Of a stretch of DNA of 18,331 nucleotides, positions 6,039 through 12,837 are shown piece after piece. The position numbers and the translations under genes were made by a program. Origin of the DNA: Spirochaetaceae bacterium (GTDB lineage: Bacteria > Spirochaetota > Spirochaetia > SZUA-6 > Bin103); NCBI GenBank assembly GCA_028820215.1, contig JAPPKD010000358.1, forward strand, positions 1-18,331, in the 5' to 3' direction. Position 1 is the first letter of the stretch. Each line of letters starts with the position of its first letter. Below the pieces are notes generated by a model, which did no database searches, was not told the DNA's origin, and worked only from the letters and a program-made list of their open reading frames with translations.

Positions 6039-8879
6039 TTGATCGCGCGGCGCATCCGCGGGCGAGGCTGGCTGGCGATCGCGCTGGCGGCGGCGGCCAC
6101 GCTCAGCGTGGCGCTGCTGGCCTCCACGCCCATGTACGCCGACGGGGTGCTGCAGCGGCTGCTCACCCGCGACCTGGAACGCCAGCAGGCGCGCACCGGG
6201 CGCTATCCCGGCACCGCCGTCCTGGAAGTCGACCTGTACGCGCTGCGCCGCAAGGCCGAGCGCGCGCCCTACGTCCGCGAGATCGACCGGGAGCTCACCG
6301 AGCGCCTGGTCCCGTCCCTGCGGGTGCCGACGATCGCCGCGATGCGGCAGTTGCGCATGGACTACCTGTACGACATCCGGCCTTCCGGGGACGGCGAGGC
6401 CAAGGTGTTCGCCCGCGTGGAGGCGATCGAGGACCTGGACGCGCACGTCGAGGTGACGCACGGCCGCATGTTCGAGCCGGCCCCGGGCGCCCCGGCCGGA
6501 GACGGCACCGACGTGTACGAGGCGATCGTGACCGCGGAGGCGTTCCGGGAGCTGGAGCTGCAGCTCGGCCGCACCTATCAGCTCCATGATCTGCTCGGCC
6601 ACGTGCCGCGGCTCAGGATCAAGGTCGTGGGCGTGTTCACCAAGAGCGATCCTCGGGACCTGTTCTGGTTCGGCCGTTTCTCCCGGCTGTCCACCAGCTA
6701 CCTGATCGACTTCGCCACGTTCGAGCGCCACTTCCTGGACACCGAGGCGCGCAACCTGACGCGCGCCTACTGGCACTACGCGGTCGACTACCACGAACTG
6801 ACGATCCGCGACGTGCCCCACGTGATGCGCCGCTACCAGGACTACGTGCGCCTGGCGGCGCCCGCCGGCGTGAGCTTCAACTTCGCCATCGCGCCGCTCC
6901 TGGAGTCCTACCTGCTGCGCGCGGCCACGCTGGAGCGCACCCTGTCGTTCCTGCAGATCCCGTCGGCGCTGCTGCTGCTGCTGTTCGTGGCGATGTTGTC
7001 GCAGTTGGTCATCGACGGCGACCGAAACGAGATCGCCGTACTCAAGAGCCGCGGCGCCGCCGGCCGGCAGATCCTCTCCGCCTACCTGATCGAGGCGCTG
7101 TTGCTCGGCGCGGTCGGGCTGGTGCTCGGGCTGCCGCTGGCGGTCTTCATCGTGCGGGTGATCGGCGCCTCCAACGGTTTCCTGGACTTCGTCGCCCGCC
7201 CGGCGCTGCCGCTGCTGCTGAGCTGGCGCATGCTGGGCTTCGCGCTGCTGGGCGTGGCGATCTTCGTCGGCTCGCTGGTGGTGCCTCTGGTGCGGACCAC
7301 CGGCGTGTCGATCGTGGGCCTGAAGAGCCGCCACGCCCGCGCGCCGCGCTCGCTGCCGTGGCAGCGCTACCTGCTCGACTTCGTGCTGCTCGGCGTGGCC
7401 GGTTACGCGTTCGTCTCGTTCCGCCAGCGCCGCACGATCCAGGAGCTGATCCCCGCCGAGTCGGCGCCGCTCGACCCGCTGCTGTTCCTGGCGTCGACCG
7501 CGTTCATCCTGGGCGCCGGCCTGCTGACCCTGCGCCTGTTTCCGATCGCGGTGCGGCTGGCGTTCCGCCTGGGACGGCGCCGGTGGTCGCCGGCCGTGTA
7601 CGCGGGCCTGGTGCAGGTGAGCCGCTCGCGCGGCCGCGAGTACTTCGCCATGATCTTCCTGATCCTGACCCTGGGCGTGGGCCTGGCCTCCAGCACCACC
7701 GCCCGCACGATCAACCGCAGCGCCGAAGACGACATCTCCTACCAGGTCGGCGCGGACATCGCCCTGCTGCCGGAGTTTCAGAGCGACGCGCCCCCGGAGA
7801 CGGCGGACCTGCTCGATCCGCTCGCGGCCCCGTCAGCGTCCAGCGGCGCCGCCCCGGCTGTCCAGTACCGGGCGCCGCCGCTCGGTCCGTTCCGGGCGCT
7901 TCCGGGGGTCGATCAGCTCACCACCGTGTTCCGCGCCCCGTCGGCCAGCATGATCGTCCCCGGCAGCTCCCGCGTGGCCCTGCAGGTCATGGCCGTGGTC
8001 CCGCACGAGTTCGGCCGCATCACCTGGTTCCGCAGCGACCTGCTGCCGTCCCACATCAACCACCACCTGAACCTCCTCTCCGAGCACCCGACCGGCGTCC
8101 TGCTGTCGGCCGACCTCCGCGATCGGGGCAATGTGCGGCTCGGCGACCTGGTGCGCCTCACCTGGAAGCGGCAGCTGCCGCTCCAGGCGGTCGTGCTGGG
8201 CTTCGTCGACTACTGGCCGTCGTTCGATCCGAACGCCGCCGGCCGGGGCCGCACGCGCACGTTCGCCGTGGCCAACTTCGACTACGTGTTCGCGAAGATG
8301 GCCACCGAGCCGTACGAGCTGTGGATGGATCTGGAGCCGGGCGCGCAAAGCGGCCCGCTGTACACCGCCGTGGAAGCCGAGGATCTGCGCGTCCTGGAGA
8401 TCCGGGATACGTCCCAGCTCACCATCGAGGCCAAGAACGACCCGCTGCTGCAGGGCACCAACGGCGTGCTCACCTTCGGCTTCCTCACCGCCGTGCTGGT
8501 GAGCGTGACCGGCTACGTGCTGTTCCTGGTGTTCGCGCTGCGCGAGCGCACCCTGCAGTTCGGGTTGCTGCGGGCCCTGGGCGTGCACCGGCGGCAGGTG
8601 GTCGGCATGCTGGTGCTGGAGCAGTTGCTGACCGGCGGCTTCGCGATCATCGCCGGGCTGGCGATCGGGCAGCTTGCGGCGGTGCTGTACGTACCGCTTC
8701 TGCAGCTTGCCGGCCCCGCCGCCGAGCAGATCCTGCCCTTCCGGGTCGTCGCCCTGCGCGGCGACTACCTGCGCTTCTACGTCCTGGCGCTCGTCATCAT
8801 GGCCGCCGGCGCCGTGCTGTTTCAGTCCCTGGTGCGCCGGCTGCGCGTGCACGAGGCACTGAAGCTCGGCGAGGAGTAG
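6039..8879 (+). CDS. FtsX/MacB-type ABC transporter permease with two FtsX domains
   Basis: The 946-residue membrane protein appears to have ten transmembrane segments, at about 11-30, 303-325, 349-376, 390-417, 444-460, 480-505, 534-553, 810-833, 863-887 and 912-931. The first large extracytoplasmic domain (about 31-300) and a second (about 555-805) resemble MacB periplasmic domains. Two FtsX cores are visible: one contains RNEIAVLKSRGAAGRQIL, the other RTLQFGLLRALGVHRRQVVG; these cytoplasmic loops normally contact the ATPase. The TTG at 6039 is the only start that keeps the first membrane helix, as the next Met (residue 32) would remove it. It lies eight bases after the adaptor gene, so translation may be coupled. 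No LolD/MacB-type ATPase gene is next to it, which is unusual. Likely roles are lipoprotein, lipid or drug export. Confidence 0.85.
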   Translation: MIARRIRGRGWLAIALAAAATLSVALLASTPMYADGVLQRLLTRDLERQQARTGRYPGTAVLEVDLYALRRKAERAPYVREIDRELTERLVPSLRVPTIAAMRQLRMDYLYDIRPSGDGEAKVFARVEAIEDLDAHVEVTHGRMFEPAPGAPAGDGTDVYEAIVTAEAFRELELQLGRTYQLHDLLGHVPRLRIKVVGVFTKSDPRDLFWFGRFSRLSTSYLIDFATFERHFLDTEARNLTRAYWHYAVDYHELTIRDVPHVMRRYQDYVRLAAPAGVSFNFAIAPLLESYLLRAATLERTLSFLQIPSALLLLLFVAMLSQLVIDGDRNEIAVLKSRGAAGRQILSAYLIEALLLGAVGLVLGLPLAVFIVRVIGASNGFLDFVARPALPLLLSWRMLGFALLGVAIFVGSLVVPLVRTTGVSIVGLKSRHARAPRSLPWQRYLLDFVLLGVAGYAFVSFRQRRTIQELIPAESAPLDPLLFLASTAFILGAGLLTLRLFPIAVRLAFRLGRRRWSPAVYAGLVQVSRSRGREYFAMIFLILTLGVGLASSTTARTINRSAEDDISYQVGADIALLPEFQSDAPPETADLLDPLAAPSASSGAAPAVQYRAPPLGPFRALPGVDQLTTVFRAPSASMIVPGSSRVALQVMAVVPHEFGRITWFRSDLLPSHINHHLNLLSEHPTGVLLSADLRDRGNVRLGDLVRLTWKRQLPLQAVVLGFVDYWPSFDPNAAGRGRTRTFAVANFDYVFAKMATEPYELWMDLEPGAQSGPLYTAVEAEDLRVLEIRDTSQLTIEAKNDPLLQGTNGVLTFGFLTAVLVSVTGYVLFLVFALRERTLQFGLLRALGVHRRQVVGMLVLEQLLTGGFAIIAGLAIGQLAAVLYVPLLQLAGPAAEQILPFRVVALRGDYLRFYVLALVIMAAGAVLFQSLVRRLRVHEALKLGEE

Positions 8880-8916
8880 CGCCGCTCCGGGACTTCCGCA
8901 GCGGCCTCGCATCGCG

Positions 8917-8922
8917 TACAGT
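8917..8922 (+). promoter_or_regulatory. Weak -10-like element TACAGT before the importer operon
   Basis: TACAGT lies 11 bases before the ATG at 8934 in the only gap (54 bases) between the FtsX gene and the importer genes. A 6-base inverted repeat GCCGCT/AGCGGC (8881-8886 and 8900-8905) precedes it. Neither element is strong; no Shine-Dalgarno is seen. Confidence 0.25.
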
Positions 8923-8933
8923 GCAGCCGACCG

Positions 8934-9947
8934 ATGGCTGAACCCCACGCCCCTGTCTCATCGCAGGCGGCCCCGGCCGACGCTCCTGCCTCATCTCGGG
9001 CGCTGCCGAGCGACCTGCGCCGCCGCCTGCGCGCCGAAACGTGGCAGCGCGCCAAGCAGATGCGACTGCTGTACCTGCTGTTCCTGCTGCCGCTGGCGAT
9101 ATTCATCATCTTCCACTACTTCCCGATCTACGGGAACATCATCGCCTTCAAGGACTTCCGCATCGGCCGCGGCTACTGGGGCAGCCGCTGGGTGGGCCTG
9201 CAGCACTTCGAGGACTTCTTCCGCAACCCGTACGCGTGGCGGATCATCCGCAACACGGTAGTGATCAGCACGCTCAAGCTGCTGTGGGGCTTCCCGGCGC
9301 CGATCCTGCTTGCGCTGCTGGTCAACGAGCTGACCAGCCAGCCGTTCAAGAAGACGGTGCAGACCGTCTCTTACCTCCCGCACTTCATGTCCTGGGTCAT
9401 ACTGGCCACGATCCTGCGGGAGATCCTGTCCCCGCAGAGCGGCCCGCTCGCCCAGATCGCCGTCTGGCTGGGGCAACCACCCCCAGAGGTGCTTACGACG
9501 GGCGCCTTGTTCCGCCCCATGCTCATCATCACGGAGATCTGGAAGGAGATGGGCTGGCAGTCGGTGATCTACCTGGCCGCCCTGGCGTCGATCGATCCCG
9601 AGCTCTACGAGTCCGCGACCGTGGACGGCACCAACCGCGTGCAGCGGGCGATCCACATCACGCTGCCGTCGCTGTTGCCGGTGATCACCATTCTGGCGAT
9701 CCTGCGCATCGGCCGCCTGCTGGAGGGCGGCTTCGAACAGATCTTCAACTTGTACAACCCACTGGTCTACGAGGTGGCCGACGTCATCGACACCTTCGTC
9801 TATCGGCGTGCATTCGAAGGCGAGGGGGGGCTCAATCAGTACGACTACACAACCGCCGTGACCCTGTTTCAACGCGGACTGGGGTTTCTGCTGCTGCTGG
9901 GTGCCCACAAACTCGCCCGACGCCTGACCGGCCAGGGGGTCTGGTAG
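8934..9947 (+). CDS. Carbohydrate ABC importer permease, LplB/YteP-like
   Basis: The 337-residue protein has a Pro/Ala-rich N-terminal tail of about 40 residues and then the typical first helix and loop of this subfamily (LLFLLPLAIFIIFHYFPIYG, then IAFKDFRIGRGYWGS). The ABC importer EAA loop is clear at about 222-245: LYESATVDGTNRVQRAIHIT followed by LPSL. About six membrane helices are expected. It forms a heterodimer with the next permease, whose GTG begins at the base after this gene's TAG stop. With a periplasmic binding protein and a cytoplasmic MsmX/UgpC-type ATPase it would import an oligosaccharide or polyol; relatives handle pectin-derived or other complex sugars, but the substrate here is not deducible. 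Confidence 0.9.
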   Translation: MAEPHAPVSSQAAPADAPASSRALPSDLRRRLRAETWQRAKQMRLLYLLFLLPLAIFIIFHYFPIYGNIIAFKDFRIGRGYWGSRWVGLQHFEDFFRNPYAWRIIRNTVVISTLKLLWGFPAPILLALLVNELTSQPFKKTVQTVSYLPHFMSWVILATILREILSPQSGPLAQIAVWLGQPPPEVLTTGALFRPMLIITEIWKEMGWQSVIYLAALASIDPELYESATVDGTNRVQRAIHITLPSLLPVITILAILRIGRLLEGGFEQIFNLYNPLVYEVADVIDTFVYRRAFEGEGGLNQYDYTTAVTLFQRGLGFLLLLGAHKLARRLTGQGVW

Positions 9948-10850
9948 GTGGCCCAGGCCCTTGGTGCGCGGCGAGGCATCGGCGGGTTCGCCTTCGATCT
10001 GGGCAACACGCTGCTCCTGGCGCTGTTCGCGTTCACGATCCTGGTGCCGTTCTGGATCATGCTGGTGCTGTCGTTCACGCCCAACGAGTGGGCCAACGAC
10101 CTCGGCCTGAAGCTCTGGACCCGCGAGTGGAGCTTTGCGACCTACCAGTTCTCGCTGTCCAGCTACGGTGACGTGGTAACGGCGTACGGCAACTCGATCT
10201 TCCGTACGCTCCTGGGTACCGCCGCGATCCTGGTCGCCACGGTGGCCGCTGCCTATCCACTGTCGAAGACGCGCCTGCCGGGCCGGACCTTCATGACCGT
10301 CGTCGTCCTGATCACCCTGTTCTTCTCCGGCGGCTTCATCACCCTGTATCTGGTAGTCCGCGGCGTGGGCCTGCTCAATTCGCGCTGGGCGCTGATCCTG
10401 CCCACCATGGCCAACGGCTTCTACATCCTGATCATGCGCAACTTCCTGATGACCATCGACGACGCCTACGAAGAGGCGGCGTTGATGGACGGCGCCAACT
10501 ACCTGCAGATCCTGACGCGCGTGATGTTGCCGCTGTCCAAGCCGGTGCTGGCGGTGATCGCCCTGTGGGCGGCGGTGCTCCACTGGAACGAGTGGTTCCA
10601 TGCCCTGCTGTTCATCAACGACGAGTCCAAGCTGGTGCTCCAGCTCATCCTGCGGCGCATGATGTTCCTGCTGACCTCCGACGAACTGTTCGACATGCTG
10701 GACTGGGCCGACCAGCAAGGCATCATCCTGCCCACCAAGGCCGTGCGCGCCGCGGTGATGCTTCTTACCATCGGTCCGATCGTGCTTGCCTACCCGTTCC
10801 TGCAGCGCTACTTCGTCAAGGGTATTTTTGTGGGCGGGCTCAAGGGCTGA
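9948..10850 (+). CDS. Carbohydrate ABC importer permease, YtcP/LplC-like
   Basis: The 300-residue inner-membrane protein starts at a GTG abutting the previous stop codon, so the two permeases are translationally coupled. The first helix (LLLALFAFTILVPFWIMLVL) is followed by a periplasmic loop with the subfamily hallmark LWTREWSFATYQF. The EAA loop is near 171-199 (DDAYEEAALMDGANYLQILT followed by RVMLPLSKPV), with the conserved DGA...F/L...P pattern that docks the ATPase. The following segment ALWAAVLHWNEWFHALLFIN is also typical of the family. It ends PFLQRYFVKGIFVGGLKG, the characteristic C-terminus of this permease group. It works with the upstream permease; the binding proteins are encoded directly downstream. 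Confidence 0.9.
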   Translation: MAQALGARRGIGGFAFDLGNTLLLALFAFTILVPFWIMLVLSFTPNEWANDLGLKLWTREWSFATYQFSLSSYGDVVTAYGNSIFRTLLGTAAILVATVAAAYPLSKTRLPGRTFMTVVVLITLFFSGGFITLYLVVRGVGLLNSRWALILPTMANGFYILIMRNFLMTIDDAYEEAALMDGANYLQILTRVMLPLSKPVLAVIALWAAVLHWNEWFHALLFINDESKLVLQLILRRMMFLLTSDELFDMLDWADQQGIILPTKAVRAAVMLLTIGPIVLAYPFLQRYFVKGIFVGGLKG

Positions 10851-10859
10851 ATGACGGAT

Positions 10860-10924
10860 TAGAATCCCGGCGCGTTGTCGCCGGTGGCGCCGTAGGGCGC
10901 CCAACACATTACAAGGTGGTACTG
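10860..10924 (+). promoter_or_regulatory. Leader of the first solute-binding-protein gene: -10-like element, two hairpins, strong RBS
   Basis: A TAGAAT hexamer (10860-10865) precedes two hairpins. Hairpin 1 is CCGGCG (10867-10872) paired with CGCCGG (10879-10884), with loop CGTTGT. Hairpin 2 is GGCGCC (10886-10891) paired with GGCGCC (10896-10901), with loop GTAG. The ribosome-binding site AAGGTGG (10913-10919) stands five bases before the ATG. The same order, one near-identical hairpin loop and the same RBS recur before the second binding-protein gene. They may stabilise the abundant binding-protein mRNA relative to the permease part, or act as a regulator; no -35 is apparent. Confidence 0.5.
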
Positions 10925-12565
10925 ATGAAACGAGTACTATTCGCTACATGCGCGGCAGCGCTGCTGCTTGCGCCGACAGCCGTGTGGGCCGAAGGCCAAG
11001 GCGAAGCCGCGGCCGACGTGACCGAGATGACGTGGATGAGTCAGCACGTCGACTCCTACGCGTTCACGGACATGCAGGAGCGCTTCGGCGTGACGGTCAC
11101 CAGCAACGGCATCTTCGAGAACGACGGCGAGAGGCGCTCTGCGATGCTGGCCGCCGGCGAGCAGCCGGACTTCGGCAACTGGTGGGGCAATCCCGTCGAG
11201 TTCTACCAGGACGGAATCAGCCGTCCCATTCCCAAGGAATGGATCCGGGAGTACGCGCCCAAGGTCGCCCAGATGTACGACAACTATCCGCTGGCGTGGA
11301 ACACCTGGGAGAACCCGGAGAACCCGGACGAGCTGCTGGCGATCAACGGCATCGCCCTCAACACGGACGGCAACCTGATGCTGCCGTTCTTCCGCTACGA
11401 CCGCGCCGTCGAAGTCGGCCTGGAGATGCCCGGCTACGAGGAGGGCAAGGTCGGTCTGGACGTGCTCGACCGCGTCTACTACTACGAGTACGACATGACG
11501 TGGGATGAGATGGGTGACCTGCTGCGCGGCTTTCGCGACGTCAAGCCCGGCACCGTCGAGATCCCGCTGGGTGCGTGCAACCTCACCCACTGGTGCCTCA
11601 ACCAGTGGCTCGGCGCGTTCGGCATCCGTGGCGACGGCACCAATCGCGAAGTGGACGGCCAGCTCTACTACTTTCACACCGACCCCGGGATGAAGGAGTT
11701 CATCAAGGCGTTCGGCGCGTGGTTCGCCGAGGGGCTGATCGACCGCGAACTGCCCACGCTGAACCGCGACAAGTACTGGGAGAAGGGCCAAGCCGGCCTG
11801 TACGGCGTGCAGTCGGAGCCCTACACCAACGCGGGCCAGACCTACGCCATGTACCGCACTCCCAACAACATGGTGCCCGATGATGAGCTGGGGCAGCCCG
11901 GCGCCGAGGTCGTCGGCATCCCGCCGATCATCGGTCCCGGCGGCGAGCGCGGCGGCCGCGCCTATTCGGCGATCGCAGGCGTAGGCAACTACAAGTTCTA
12001 CGCCAACGCCGACGTCGACGACGCAAAGCTGGTCAAGATGCTGGAGATGCTCGACTACTACATGGGCACGATGGAGGGCTGGATCACCTTCCGCAACGGC
12101 AAGGATGGTGTGCACTTCGACTGGGACGGCGAACCGTACGAGTCGTTCGCGCGCAACCGCGCGGAGAGTGAGATCCCGGAGGGCCAGGGCCACGGCGGCG
12201 TCTCCCCGTACCCGGTCTTCTATACGCTCGACCGGCTGAAGATCATCGCCCCGCGGCCGCTCGCCGACTTCCAGAGCACCTACGCGCTCGTGGACGGCGG
12301 CGCCAACGTGTACACCACACGCGCGCACCGCGCCGACTTCTTCAACGAGACCGACTACGAAGACCTGCGCCAGCGCTTCATGTCCACGCTGAACACGATG
12401 TGGAGCGAGTTCTTCTACAAGGGCATTACCGGCCAGATCGACGTCGACGAGGAATGGGACGCCTACGTTCAAGCCTGGAGCGATGCCGGCGGCGCCGACA
12501 TCGTTGCCGAGCTCGCGAAGGCCCCGATCGTCGACGAGTTCCGCCAGGGACGGCGCGTGTACTGA
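10925..12565 (+). CDS. Periplasmic sugar-binding protein, LplA/YtcQ-like, copy 1
   Basis: The 546-residue product has a Sec signal peptide (MKR, then a hydrophobic stretch to about residue 22) with a probable signal-peptidase-I site after V-W-A, leaving a mature end EGQGEAAADV. There is no lipobox cysteine near the cleavage site, so it should be a soluble periplasmic protein. The long, aromatic-rich sequence (WWGNPVEFYQDG, YPLAWNTWENP, VYYYEYDMTWDEMGDLLRG) and its place directly after LplB/YtcP-type permeases identify a family 1 extracellular solute-binding protein of the large LplA-like class. Similarity to copy 2 covers the whole length. The strong RBS AAGGTGG fits the high level needed for a binding protein. 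Ligand unknown; the many Trp and Tyr residues suit sugar stacking. Confidence 0.9.
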   Translation: MKRVLFATCAAALLLAPTAVWAEGQGEAAADVTEMTWMSQHVDSYAFTDMQERFGVTVTSNGIFENDGERRSAMLAAGEQPDFGNWWGNPVEFYQDGISRPIPKEWIREYAPKVAQMYDNYPLAWNTWENPENPDELLAINGIALNTDGNLMLPFFRYDRAVEVGLEMPGYEEGKVGLDVLDRVYYYEYDMTWDEMGDLLRGFRDVKPGTVEIPLGACNLTHWCLNQWLGAFGIRGDGTNREVDGQLYYFHTDPGMKEFIKAFGAWFAEGLIDRELPTLNRDKYWEKGQAGLYGVQSEPYTNAGQTYAMYRTPNNMVPDDELGQPGAEVVGIPPIIGPGGERGGRAYSAIAGVGNYKFYANADVDDAKLVKMLEMLDYYMGTMEGWITFRNGKDGVHFDWDGEPYESFARNRAESEIPEGQGHGGVSPYPVFYTLDRLKIIAPRPLADFQSTYALVDGGANVYTTRAHRADFFNETDYEDLRQRFMSTLNTMWSEFFYKGITGQIDVDEEWDAYVQAWSDAGGADIVAELAKAPIVDEFRQGRRVY

Positions 12566-12609
12566 GCGCCAGCCGGATCAACGGTCCGGACTCATCCCGA
12601 CGGGGCGAT

Positions 12610-12643
12610 ACGAGGGGAGCGGTCGCAAGGCCGTTCCCCTCGT
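12610..12643 (+). terminator. Terminator-like hairpin after the first binding-protein gene
   Basis: ACGAGGGGAGCGG (12610-12622) pairs with CCGTTCCCCTCGT (12631-12643), a 13-base-pair stem with one G-U pair and an 8-base loop. The tail TCGCTT is poor in T. The core GGGGAGCGG...GGCCG-YTCCCC is shared with the terminator after copy 2, showing that the 3' end was part of the duplicated unit. Confidence 0.6.
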
Positions 12644-12713
12644 CGCTTAAACCCGCCTGCCCGCGTTGTTGTCGCACCGGTGATGGATGGTGACGTCAGA
12701 CGAACGTGTTCTC

Positions 12714-12740
12714 GACCCGGTGTGAGCAGGGCCGGGTTTT
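12714..12740 (+). terminator. Possible second, weaker terminator
   Basis: ACCCGG (12715-12720) pairs with CCGGGT (12732-12737) across an 11-base loop, and the stem is followed by TTTT counting the last paired base. The stem is short, so it is only a candidate; it would protect the second binding-protein promoter from readthrough. The rest of the gap 12566-12837 holds no gene that I can see. Confidence 0.3.
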
Positions 12741-12765
12741 CGCGGGTGATCGCGAAGGGTATTAT
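12739..12765 (+). promoter_or_regulatory. Candidate operator and -10 element before the second binding-protein gene
   Basis: TTCGCG (12739-12744) and CGCGAA (12751-12756) form a perfect inverted repeat with a 6-base spacer. TATTAT, a good -10 match, lies at 12760-12765. The repeat therefore fills the -35/-10 spacer region, a common place for a repressor site. No such repeat is present before the first copy. Confidence 0.4.
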
Positions 12766-12776
12766 CAATCCGAGTG

Positions 12777-12837
12777 TCGGCGCATTGTCGCCGGCCCGCG
12801 CCTTCGGGCGCACGACAATCCCCTCAAGGTGGTACGA
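12777..12837 (+). promoter_or_regulatory. Leader of the second solute-binding-protein gene: two hairpins and RBS
   Basis: Hairpin 1 is TCGGCG (12777-12782) paired with CGCCGG (12789-12794), counting one U-G pair, with loop CATTGT. Hairpin 2 is GCGCC (12798-12802) paired with GGCGC (12807-12811), closed by a TTCG tetraloop. AAGGTGG (12826-12832) lies five bases before the ATG. Stem 1 is kept by a wobble pair and stem 2 keeps five identical pairs while its loop differs from copy 1, which suggests the structure is under selection. Confidence 0.5.

Noticed and set aside
6960..7000. CTG-rich runs in the FtsX gene, and GCAGCAGCAGC-type runs near 2018-2045
   Set aside because: They encode leucine-rich membrane helices and are not independent repeats.
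8881..8905. GCCGCT/AGCGGC inverted repeat after the FtsX gene as a terminator
   Set aside because: Six pairs with a 13-base loop and no T-run; too weak to call, so it is mentioned only with the promoter candidate.
8991..10907. A long minus-strand open frame of 638 codons opposite the importer permeases
   Set aside because: It is rich in Gln, His, Arg and Gly without domain logic, and lies opposite two well-supported permease genes. It is a product of high GC content.
12691..12698. Palindrome TGACGTCA in the gap before the second binding-protein gene
   Set aside because: A single 8-base palindrome far from the -10 element with no second copy seen nearby; too little to call a site.
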